A stretch of 64,000 nucleotides of DNA from Wolfiporia cocos (lineage: Eukaryota; Basidiomycota; Agaricomycetes; Polyporales; Phaeolaceae): the NCBI GenBank assembly GCA_029448655.1, contig JACCLO010000018.1, forward strand, positions 310,001 to 374,000, given 5' to 3'. This document shows, piece after piece, positions 34,322-44,442 of this stretch. The notes beneath the pieces were generated by a model. The model searched no databases. It was not told where the DNA came from and saw only the letters and a list, made by a program, of their open reading frames with translations. Each line of letters opens with the position of its first letter. Position 1 is the stretch's first letter. A program made the translations under genes and the position numbers.

Positions 34322-34948
34322 ATAATGCATGATGCAATCACTACTTTGTGGCATTATATGATATAGCACAAACATAAATGTGATCTTACCTTCCACTACT
34401 CAAGAAGCTAATCAAAGTGTATGAGTCATGTCTTGACATCTTCACATTTGTGCAGTCACCAAAATGCCTAAATCTCATGACTGCTGCACCATACAATCTG
34501 TAAAACACATAACTACTTCAGGTACATCATTTAGAACATCAGCTGAGAGTCTACTATGATTGCATTCACAATAACCATATACTATGTATATACCATGTAT
34601 ATACCATGTACTCGGCCACATGTAAATACATGTATATAGTATATATAAAAAACCATGTATACATGGTATATACATTATATGGTTGGAGCCTTAACCATCC
34701 ATGCCGCTGATCGTGCACAGCCTCTTCCCAGCATCATCAAGAACTCGGCTTCTCGCTGGGATGCTGTTCGCCAGGTCCTGCAAGAGACAGCCTCTCAATT
34801 GAGGGAGGACCGCGATGTGCTCGACATTGCTGACATTGATTGGGATACGTCAGACCAGGATGGCTCTCACGATCTGGGCCCTATCGATAAGGTGTTACCA
34901 GAGTTCCGTATGTGTCTGTGGGTGGGGCTCGCGGGCGTCTTTGTGTGA

Positions 34949-35772
34949 TACAGACAACACCTAATAGCGAGTGGAAGCTCCGATGGTTGCGTTTAAGCTC
35001 CGCGTCCTAGCTTTGTTGTGTGCACATATGCTATCCATATATACTAGTGCTGCAATCATATTCATATTGTTGCTTCTTCTCAGCAACGGCTGGGCCCACG
35101 GGATTGAAACTTGGTAAGGACGCAGAGTGAACCATTCTCTGCTTCGATACATTTTCAAGCGCTGGGTCTAAAACCACCGTCGTCCGCAAAGATGAGAATT
35201 GAGAATCCACTCATCACGAGGAAGTGCCGACTGGCATCGGCGCTTGACCTTCGCCTGAATGCGTTCATGCACTCTATTTTCACAACTGACATTCGTGATG
35301 ACTACGGAAAGAGGGGTAGTGATTTTTTGAACCATACAGTGCTGTATCCACAAGACATAACAGCGTCAAGTCGGAAGCGACTGAAGGTTTCATTCAAATT
35401 GTAGCAATCCCAATGCAATCCCGCCGCGCGCCGTTGGGCGCCAGTATGATACTTACTATATGGAAAGGCGCGATACTGAACACCGCACCGGTCAATGGTT
35501 CATATACGTTCATACATTGGTTATTTGGTAGTTTGGGGCTTTTGATTCTGCATAGCAACACTATATGTATGCGCTGTCACTCATCGCCCATCTCAGACGC
35601 TGTCTCCCGTTAGAAGTGCCAACGCTGAGCTTCTTCGTACGCTATCTAGCGCACTCACTAGAAGCGTAGCCGCCACCATGTTTTTTCGTATTGTAGCGAT
35701 CCCAAACTATGGAATGAGTAAGCGGAGTGTCCGAACCGACAAAGCGTGCAAGCAGTACATACACTGAATACA
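34949..35772. other. Arm end and unassigned sequence
   Basis: The inverted duplication continues to 35216. From there to the minus-strand gene nothing is recognised; a 97-residue frame crossing the arm edge (35111-35404) is open without domain signal. Confidence 0.4.
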
Positions 35773-37668
35773 CTAGAAGCGTAGCCGCTTGACTGGCGCA
35801 TCCGGTGAGGGAGGTGACAGCGGATCGAGGCGGGGGGGAACACGACGCTTACGAGGGGAAGTGAAGGATGTCGGCGGAATGATGACGCGGAGTGCAACAA
35901 CGTCTGCCACGAAAACGTCCGTCCCAATGTTGTTTTTCTTGATTGACCAGTGTGACAAGGTGAAGTGACACTCGACCACTGCACCAGTGAGGTAGTTACG
36001 GTATTGTCCAGGAAACATGAGGTCGCCGTGGCGATCATAAGCCGGCAAAGGGATTAGGTCAAGAGTTCCATCATTGATAATGCGTTGAAGCTCGGTCGCT
36101 GCAGCTGCAGAATAGGTTGGCCAGTTCTCAATTTTGCAGAAGCTTGGGATGTCTGAGAATGATACGATGAGAGATATTGTTTGTATACCCATGAGGAGGT
36201 CTTACCTCCGTGCGGCGAATCTTAAGCATTGTTATCGTCGTCATCAGCATCTTTAGGCTGCAAGGGGTCACTGGTGAGCATGCGACGTTGCCGTAATATT
36301 GCAGTACGCAATTTAAGGCTTACCTGGAATAGAACGTGTCGCATTTTGAGACGTGCGAAGCGAGGTTCGTCCGAGCTAAGCACTCCTCGCATATGGGTGA
36401 AACCCGGAGTAGTGATCTCACGTTGTAGTGCCTTGATGTTGTCACAGACTTGAGCAAAATCATTGGTGAAGGGAACTACGCCAGGCTTGCTACCCGTGCA
36501 TGTGGGCTTAACCTGCGCGAAGGACGGAATGTACTGCGTCGGGCCCTGGTACCCTCCATCTGCCGTCATGTAAAAATCACTGGCATTGATCTCACAGACG
36601 GCAGAGAGGATGGCTGGGTCATCAGACCCCTGAATAGGCTCAGCTTCAGTGTCGGTACTTGTATTGACCTCCGTAGTGATGTGCCAGGCCCGGCCCGGCT
36701 CAAAAGCCCCGGCTTTGGCCCGGCTTTGGACAGCCTTGGCTTTTCAAAACCTCAGGCCGGGCCCCCATTGACAGCCCAGGGCTTGGCCCGGCCCGGCCTG
36801 GGGCTTGCCCGGGGCCTGGCACTGTGAGAATGATCATCACTGTAGCCACACAAACTCATAACGTACCTTCTCCAACTATCTTCTGACAAAGCCAAGCTCC
36901 AGTATCTTCAATAATTAGTGAATTATAGTGTGAAATCATCATTTCACCGGCACGGTGCTCTGTGGCGCGCCTTCCAAATGGGGCATCGTATAGGCGCCCA
37001 AAAGTGAGCGACAGGCTTCAGCACCAAGAATTCAATCCATGGGACTATCCTCTTGCTTGAATTTAAAAATATAGACATACTTCATTGGAATATGGCATAC
37101 TGCTACTATATATATCCTGTACTAGACATTTTATCCATTAGAGCTTTCAGGCCCGGGGCTCACGGCTTGGCCCGGCCCGGCTTGAGACACAAGCCGGGCC
37201 CTGGGCCGTCTTAAGCCGTGGTGTAGGGCCCGGCCTGGCCCGGCCCAAGTAGGGCTTGGCCTGGCCCGGCCTATGGCCCAAAGCCGGGCCTGGCACATCA
37301 CTAGACCTCCGTAGTGCTAGGAGCATCATTAGCCTGAGTGGTGGCTTCAGCTTCTGCATGGTCGTTCTCTTTTTCATCTGTAGTAACCGCAACTTCAGTA
37401 GAACGATCAACACAAAGTTGAGTTCCTCACCATCGTTATCACCAATCTCATGCCTCAGCACGAGGATATCAGAGTTGCCACGGCGCACCCATTTGACGTT
37501 ATGCTGCACATCGGCCTGGCCAAGATACAGCGGCGAGTTACGGAGTCGCCCGTGTATGTTGAGAACTCGGGCGACCATAGTCGGAGGGATCATAGATGGC
37601 GCCATCGGGATACACGGTGCGGTAATGCGACACGATGAGGGATGGGGGCGAGTGACTGTCTGTTCCAC
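35773..37668 (-). pseudogene. Unknown fungal protein family, split by a hAT MITE
   Basis: Reading on the minus strand from about 37668: 'GQADVQHNVKWVRRGNSDIL', an acidic Glu/Thr-rich linker, then the insertion 36675-37303, then 'YIPSFAQVKPTCTGSKPGVV', 'RFARLKMRHVLFQ', an intron (about 36257-36328), a TAA at 36222-36224, another intron, and a last exon with 'FPGQYRNYLTGAVVECHFTL' and 'VADVVALRVIIPP' ending at 35773. Removing the insertion and one target copy keeps the frame; the TAA and one frame change near 37390 are the other lesions. I do not recognise the family. It lies divergent to, and about 240 bases from, the Helitron start codon, so it may be an accessory gene of that element or a shared target site. 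Confidence 0.5.
36675..37303. mobile_element. hAT-type MITE with GGCCCGG-rich ends
   Basis: 629 bases; terminal inverted repeats TAGTGATGTGCCAGGCCCGG at both ends and perfect 8-base target duplications GACCTCCG (36667-36674, 37304-37311). GC-rich GGCCCGGCCC/CCGGGCC arrays fill about 150 bases inside each end. The middle (36830-37140) is AT-rich and non-coding. TAGTG and the 8-base duplication support hAT. Confidence 0.93.
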
Positions 37669-37907
37669 AATGTTTGGGCCTCATTTATACCTGCCAGGTG
37701 CGCCGTTCTTTCGTTCGACGAAATTCCTATTGTTCGGTGAGCTAAATGTGAGTCACAGGCTGAAGACAATCAAGACATGCTAAGTCAGCTACTCGGGTAG
37801 CGGCAGAGTCGGCCAAAGTCTCATGGCGTGTGCTTGTGCCCCTGGTGGTCGGAACGCAAATCCAATAGGCGCTAGTTCCTCATTCCCTCTCTTGCCAAAT
37901 CCTGGTC

Positions 37908-40900
37908 ATGAGTTCTGTACTGTCTGAGGTTGCTCGCTCTGCACAGGCTGATGATATCTCTGAGCTCACTGTCAAAGAGATACTTGCTCGTCTCAATGGA
38001 AGGCTGGCAATACCCCGTACTGCCCGCACAAGCAAATCTGGACTTGTCCGCCATGTGGTCCAAAGTGCAGCCGACGAGGACATTCTCTGGCTTTCGATGG
38101 CCGGTCGAGCTAGGCGGACGGAGCAAGACCAGGGACCTGCGCAGCGCAAACGGAAACGCGCGGAAAATCAATTTGAACGCAGGCGCTTAGCTCACCCCCG
38201 TCGAGACAGGGAGGTTGTCGATGAGTTGGACAGATCATCATTCTTCATGCAGCTTCCATCAGCAGAGCAATTAAAGAACTGTCACATACAGTTCCATGCA
38301 GCGACGTCTAATTTAGCACTTCAAAGTGCTATTTGCGCGGTCTGCGCGAGGTGGGTGTACCGTCATGATCTGGAGATCACGAAGACGTCATTAGAAGATC
38401 TTCCAAATACACATCGTCTGATACCGAAGAAGGCACACTCACGTCATATCTTGACAGAAGGCAAGCTACTGGAGCCCTCGGCAGTCATTGTCGAGGGCGA
38501 CAGGCACATTCTCCATGTGTGTGCAGTCTGCCTGAAGTCACTACGTTCATCGGCCGACAAACCTCCCGAACTCTCGCTTGCTAACCGCATGTGGATTGGC
38601 GAGATCCCCTGGCAGCTGCGCACGCTCACACTTCCCGAGAAGCAGCTTATTGCACTTGTGTATCCGAGGGTGTTCGTCTTCAAGCTATATCCGAAGAAGC
38701 TAGGGGGTCGGCGTGACGAACGCACGCTGCAGTATGGGATGCGAGGGGCAGTGACCACATTCAGCCTTGATATGGCCGGGGTCTCCGCAATGCTTGAGGG
38801 TCGTCTCATGCCAAGACCACCCAGTCTACTGGCATCAGTGATCTCAGTCACGTTCATCGGTGCTGGGAGATTACCGAAGGACAAGCTAAGAGGCATATTC
38901 CGTGTTCGCCGAAGATTCGTGCTTGATGCACTCTTATGGCTAAAAGCAAACAATCCGAAGTATTATGGCGACATCACCATCAGTGAAGAGCATGTTGCAC
39001 AACTACCAGAGGATGATGTACCGGAGGAGATAATGGGGACGTTGCGCCAGGAGACAGATGTCGGACTAATCGATCGGGAGAGTGCTGGATATGTGCCAGA
39101 AGTGGAGGTGAACGAAGGTACGCACTCATTATCCTGCTGTATGTGAAGCTTGCTGACGTGCAATGGTGCAGGAGAGGATGAGCGAGAGGACGGGACAAAT
39201 GACGAGGAAGGCGATGCCGATGTTATACCACTGCAACTATCCGGAATGTCAGATACCGATTCAACTGCTGTTCATCCAGATCAAATGATGATGTGGGCAC
39301 TTTCCAATCTGTGGAAAGAAGGACGAGAGGGGGGTTATCTTGTTCGCTATGGTCAACCTGTCAGGGACTTCCCTGGCCAGCCAGCTGAAGGTGACGACGA
39401 ACAGCGCATGAACTTGTCAGAGATGGCATTCCCCTGCCTCTTTCCATATGGTGAAGGTGGCATTGAGGCGCCACGAGAAGTTGCTGTTTCATTCACAAGC
39501 CACGTCCGATGGGCTCTCCAGTATCATGACAGACGTTTCCGAACGGACAAAGTATTCCCATTCTGGGCATTTGGCATCGAGCAGAAACGTCAAGCTCTCA
39601 CCTCGGCACGTATTAAGATACGCCGTACAACCTTCCATGCAGATGCTCAGGTACTTGGATCCCTCACGGTTGATAGGCTACATGAAGCCGCAAAGCAGGA
39701 GGCTCAGAAGCTGCCTATCACGGACCCTGCAGTACGCTTGCTGCGACGACGTGTTCATGCCAGTAGCGGACGTGTTATGGGCTCTGATGCCAGCCGTTAT
39801 GCTCTCCGCAGTCAAATCTGGGCAACAACGGTGATGCTAGGCCCGCCTTCAATCTGGATTACAATTAACCCTTCCGACCTCGACAATCCCATCGCACAAA
39901 TACTCACCGGAGTGGACATAGATCTTGATCAGTTCTGCACCACTGGAGGTCCTGATCGTGAAACCCGTGCTCGGAATGTTGCCCACGATCCATGGGCGTC
40001 AGCGAAGTTCTTCCACTTCATCATCACAGCAATCATCACGACACTCTTCCAAGTCGAGGTGACGGAGTACCAAGTGAGATCTGGCGTGGGGATTTTCGGT
40101 CGTGTCTCAGCATATTTTGGCACAGTTGAATCGCAGAACCGTGGCACACTGCACCTTCACATGCTGCTTTGGCTGCTAGGTGTACCAACCTGGGAGACGA
40201 TGCGGGAGCGACTAAGAGAAGAGATGTTTCGCCAGCAGATCGTTGCATTTATCAAAGCTAATTTCAGGGCTTACCTACCTGGCCTGGAGTCAGCTGAGTC
40301 CGTCAAGACGATCCATGTGAAGAAGGACATTGCGTACTCCCGCCCTCCCCATCCAGATGAAGAAAACTACGACACAAAGCTTGCAGAGCTTGAGCTGAAG
40401 GTTGCACGTGCATATCAAGTGCACACATGCGAGTTTCCGCGCTGCCTCGTTGTCAAGAATGGTCAAATGAAATGCAAGCGTCGCGCGCCATTCATTAGGT
40501 CCGATATCGACTTCGTCACGGAATCTGGAGAGTGGGGGCAAAAGCGACTTTACGAGTTCATGAATGGCTGGGTACCATCCCTTCTAACAAATGTCCGATG
40601 CAACAATGATGGGAAGCTGGTTGTGAATGGCGACGATTCCAAGAATTTGAGCTTCTACATGGTTGACTACACCGCAAAAAAACAAAGCAAGATCAGCAAT
40701 CTGCCAGCAGTGATGGCACGCGGATATGCCTACCATGTTGACCGTACAACTTATGTCAAGACTCTCCAGGATGATCAGCAGCTCATGATGTTCCGTATTG
40801 TGAGCTCTATCAACCGTGAACAAGAACTGGCTGCACCAATGGTTATGTCATACCTCATGGGATGGGGCGATACACGCCGCTCACATCGTTACGTACCAAT

Positions 40901-43801
40901 CTACTGGTCATCGTTTGTCAGCACATTACTGCGGATCTTTCCTGAGCTGAGATATCGCAGTCGGTATGTCATCATGTTTGGTGTGCAGATTGTCGTAGAT
41001 GTTCTGACATGTACTTATCAGTGCTGCAGTCCAAACACAAGACATCAGCAATGAGAATGTGCCAAGTGTATCTGCTGAGAGGATGAACAGCACTGAGGGT
41101 GAACAGCAAGCAGACGATGCTGAGGTGAGTTTGAGTTTGATAGCGCAAGTCATACCACTCACATAAGACCGATGACACACATTAAGGATCAAAATGAAAC
41201 TGCGACACTGGAGAGTGATAATGCTGGAAGGCTGATCATTCGGTGTCAAGTAACAGACTATCAATATCGCAGCAATGCTCAAGCAACATGGAATCTAGTT
41301 GATTTCTTCGTCAACTCATACGAGACAAATATACGTGCAGAAAACATTTTAGATGGCAATGATCAAACTACTACTCACACTCAAGCAGCTGGGCGTCCTC
41401 GCAACGAGCGTGTACATTATCTCAGCAGTCATCCCAAGCACGAGAAGATCTGTCGTATCATACGGACACCTGGACACAGCACACTGCCAAATTTTGTCGG
41501 AAATTACTTTCCCAGACGGGATGATCCAGACGTGCATCAGTTCTATTGTGCATCAATGCTTCTACTGCTCAAACATGGAGAAGCCTGGCAGACGACCTGA
41601 AGCCTCATTCGGAGTCATGGACAGAGGCATTTGATTCTTTCCTCGCATCATCTACACAGCGGACAAGAGATATCATTAGCAATATCCAATTCTTCCATGA
41701 GTGCAAGGCTGCCGCTCACGATCATCGAGAGGAGACCATTGGAGAGGAAACACATGTCCCATCAAGCAGCAATGAAACGTTCGACGACGAGGATCCGCTT
41801 GCAGATGTGATCAATGATTCCACTGATGGTGTCGACCCACTTGTTCATCCCGGTGTTATCGATCAAGCTGTTATGCACGGTTCGTTTGAGGAGGAGATGC
41901 ACGGGCAATTGGCTGTTGAGCATGGAAAGCGAGCGGGGATATTCGGTCATGACCTGCAGACATGGACTATACAGCACCACTCTGTCAGTTCTGCCACTGG
42001 GGATGATCTACGCAAGCTCCTGTCATGGACGAAGCAGATGGAAGCAGACGTTGCAGCGCAGAATGCAACGCACGAGGTACCGCAAGAAGACGAAACCGAC
42101 CCGGCTGAAGTGACACGTCTAGCTGCTGATTCGTCACAGTCTCCCAGCGTCACCATTACAGCACCATTGTCTGAGACAGCTCTGACATCGGTCGACCCAT
42201 CTCTGCTAAAGCCTGATCAGTTCCGTGCCTACGACATTATAACCTGGCACCTTGATCAGACCCTAGCTGGGTTGGCAGCCCCACCTCTGCGAATGATTGT
42301 ACATGGCGAGGGCGGAACTGGAAAGTCAAAAGTAATACAGACAGTGACCGACTATTTTGCACAGCGCGGTGTGAAGCACCTACTCATGAAAGCGGCATAC
42401 ACCGGGGTCGCAGCATCTCTGATCGACGGGAAGACTACACATTCAATTGGCATGATTTCACGCCAAGGCAATCTACTAACAGATGAGATTAAAGCCAAGC
42501 TAACGAAGTTCTGGAGAAATATCAAGTACCTTGTATTGGACGAATGCTCAATGTTGTCTAAGACATTCCTAGCAACTCTGTCTCGGCGCATTGCGATTGG
42601 CAAGCAGAAGGAAGATGGTACTACATGCTCCGAGTCATTTGGGGGCGTGAGCATTATACTCTGTGGCGATTTTCATCAGTTCCCACCCGTCATATCTGCC
42701 CGTGGCGAGGCACTATATCACCCTGTCAATATGGTCAAAGATTCTGCAGAAGCGCAGCTTGGACGGACCATATATGAAGAATTCTCACAAGTGGTGTTGC
42801 TGAAGGAACAGGTGCGCGTCACAGATGAGATCTGGCGCGAGTTCCTACGCCATCTACGTGACGGGCATGTACAGGAGAACCATTTACCTATGTTGAAGAA
42901 GCTAGTTCTATCAGGAACCGAGTGTGAACACACCGATTTCAACACCGCACCCTGGAAGGATGCAGTACTTGTCACTCCACGCCACTCCGTCCGCAACCAT
43001 TGGAACCGCTACGCACTTCGCAAACACTGCAAGGACTCGGGACAGCGTTTGTTCAAATGCTCTGCAGAAGATACAATCGGCCGAAAGCCCCTTAGTGACC
43101 AAGAGCGAACGTTAGTGCAGCAGAGGGCCGCCAGACAGAAGCACAAGAGGAATAACCAAATAACCCTAGCTGACGAGATTGAGCTTGCAATAGGAATGAA
43201 GGTGATGGTCACAGACAACATAGAGACCGACCTAGATATAACAAATGGAGCAAGGGGGGAAATCGTCGACATAATCCTTGATCCCCGAGAAGCAGCATTG
43301 CCAGAAGGATGCGAAGTGAAGCTCCGGTATCTACCATCATATATCTTGGTCAAGTTAACGCGAACACGAGCAACTCGACTAGAGGGCTTGGGTGAGAACG
43401 TGGTTCCAATCCAAGTGAAGAAGAGGTCATTCAAGATCAGCTACCGGAGCGAAGAGGGCAAAACACTCACACGTACAGTCCAGCGGCGTCAATACGCTAT
43501 CACGGCTGCATACGCCTTCACAGATTATCGTGCTCAAGGCCAAACACTCCCTTGTGTGATCGTTGACATTGCTACACCACCGACAGGCCGGGGACTCAGC
43601 CTTTTTAATCTGTATGTCGCGCTTTCTCGCAGTTCAGGGAGACAGACAATCAGACTGCTACGGGATTTTGATGTCAATATCTTCCTGACTGGCCATGATC
43701 CAAGCCTGATGGACGAGGACGACAAGTTAGAAAGACTTAATATGGAGACTGCAAAGTGGTGGCAGAAGATGGGACGGGGCGGCGCTACCTCAACGTCTTG
43801 A
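37908..43801 (+). pseudogene. Helitron Rep-helicase, single-base frameshift
   Basis: Exons 37908-39117, 39172-40963, 41022-41124 and 41187-43801, introns 54-62 bases, phases consistent; about 1,906 residues if the one frameshift is ignored. Order: N-terminal Cys-containing domain of fungal Helitrons ('CHIQFHAATSN', 'ICAVCARWVY'); Rep domain with 'GTLHLHMLLWL' (two His of the HUH motif, 40141-40173) and 'FYMVDYTAKKQ' (paired Tyr, about 40650-40682); Pif1-type SF1 helicase with Walker A 'GEGGTGKSK' (42307-42333), 'VLDECSML', 'GDFHQFPPV', 'YAFTDYRAQGQTL' and 'LYVALSRSSG'. A base is missing at about 41574 (AAACATGG where two C are expected), which shifts frame from 'LLLLK' into 'RSLADDLK'. Everything else is open, so decay is recent. 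Helitrons transpose as rolling circles and can carry gene pieces. Confidence 0.93.
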
Positions 43802-44442
43802 TGCATTGTGCCGTGGGTGAGCAGTTAATCAGCCCAATGTTCTGAGCATCTCTGATATCACTATGTACAATACAAAGGTTCAGGGACGTGAGGAAGGCTT
43901 CAGATATAGGAAGGAGTAGCAGACTCACCGAAGATGTGATCTTCAGTTAGATCATTCCAGACCAAATACGGAGACAGGTATCATGTAGTGAATTCATCTA
44001 TAAGCAGATGATGGAGAGGCACGTACCATCGCAGGTGTTATCATGATACAATATGGCATGACATTCAATCACGCTGGACAATTGTAAGAAAGCGAATTGC
44101 ATAATTTGAGATATAAGCCTTCATCGGACGATCTCAACGGTCGGTCCATCGTGCGCAAACTTGACTTCACACAGCACACGGGAGATAGATGAGAATGTGT
44201 CTTGGGTTGCGGAGTTCACGGAGGGACACAAGATGCACCTACTCCGAGTCTAATGCGATTGATAAACCCCACCTGCTAGTAGCTGCAGTATATAACTAAG
44301 TGTACAGGATGACCGTGTAATCTACGAAGCACTGTAATGAGTTCTTGGGGTACAGACAATCCGATATGATACAGTATGCACACGACCAATAAATGATGCA
44401 TCAATCGAGATCAGCGCGCACAGCCAAAATTATTGCGGCTGT
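43802..44442. other. Helitron 3' flank
   Basis: Non-coding. The element's 3' end (CTRR after a short hairpin) should lie here or in the next gene's flank. CTAG at 44274 and CTAA at 44296 are possible, but no convincing GC hairpin lies 10-12 bases before either, so the end is not assigned. Confidence 0.4.

Larger units (their letters stand above)
32841..34693. mobile_element. hAT-type element in FunK1 copy 3
   Basis: 1,853 bases with terminal inverted repeats TAAGGCTCCAACCATATAAT (first 20 bases, mirrored at the right end 34674-34693) and perfect 8-base target duplications ACCATCCA (32833-32840, 34694-34701). The TAAGG start and 8-base duplication are hallmarks of hAT elements. Subterminal arrays of ACATGGTATAT occur at both ends (32890-32940, 34570-34680). 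No transposase is present, so it would depend on another copy. The empty site is visible in the opposite arm near 51065-51075. Confidence 0.93.
29527..34948 (+). pseudogene. FunK1-type kinase copy 3, broken by an LTR and a hAT element
   Basis: Exons corresponding to the intact copy: 29527-30246, 30299-31445, 31500-31699, 31753-31886 and 31940-34948 (last exon interrupted). The N-terminal exon differs from copy 2 before residue 'LSPARRRRELQKG', so the start is uncertain. Kinase motifs: 'HCDVSLSN' (Cys replaces the Arg of HRD, 31532-31540), 'LLVDFDYCG', 'GTVPFMAVGVLHA'. The last exon carries a solo LTR (32026-32681) and a hAT-like element (32841-34693); without them the frame continues to TGA 34946. 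The donor after 31699 is GTTCGC where copy 2 has GTATGC, possibly weak. This copy and copy 4 form an inverted duplication. Confidence 0.85.
29536..35216 (+). repeat. Inverted duplication, left arm (partner 50547-55235)
   Basis: The sequence is nearly identical to the reverse complement of 50547-55235 once the four insertions are removed; each arm is then about 3.16-3.18 kb. The outer edge falls at AGTCATGCACCCAGG (29536) and the inner edge at CCACTCATCA (35216). The region between the arms is about 15.3 kb. Confidence 0.93.

Noticed and set aside
43802..44300. Helitron 3' terminus at CTAG 44274 or CTAA 44296
   Set aside because: No GC-rich hairpin lies in the right place before either, so the end cannot be supported.
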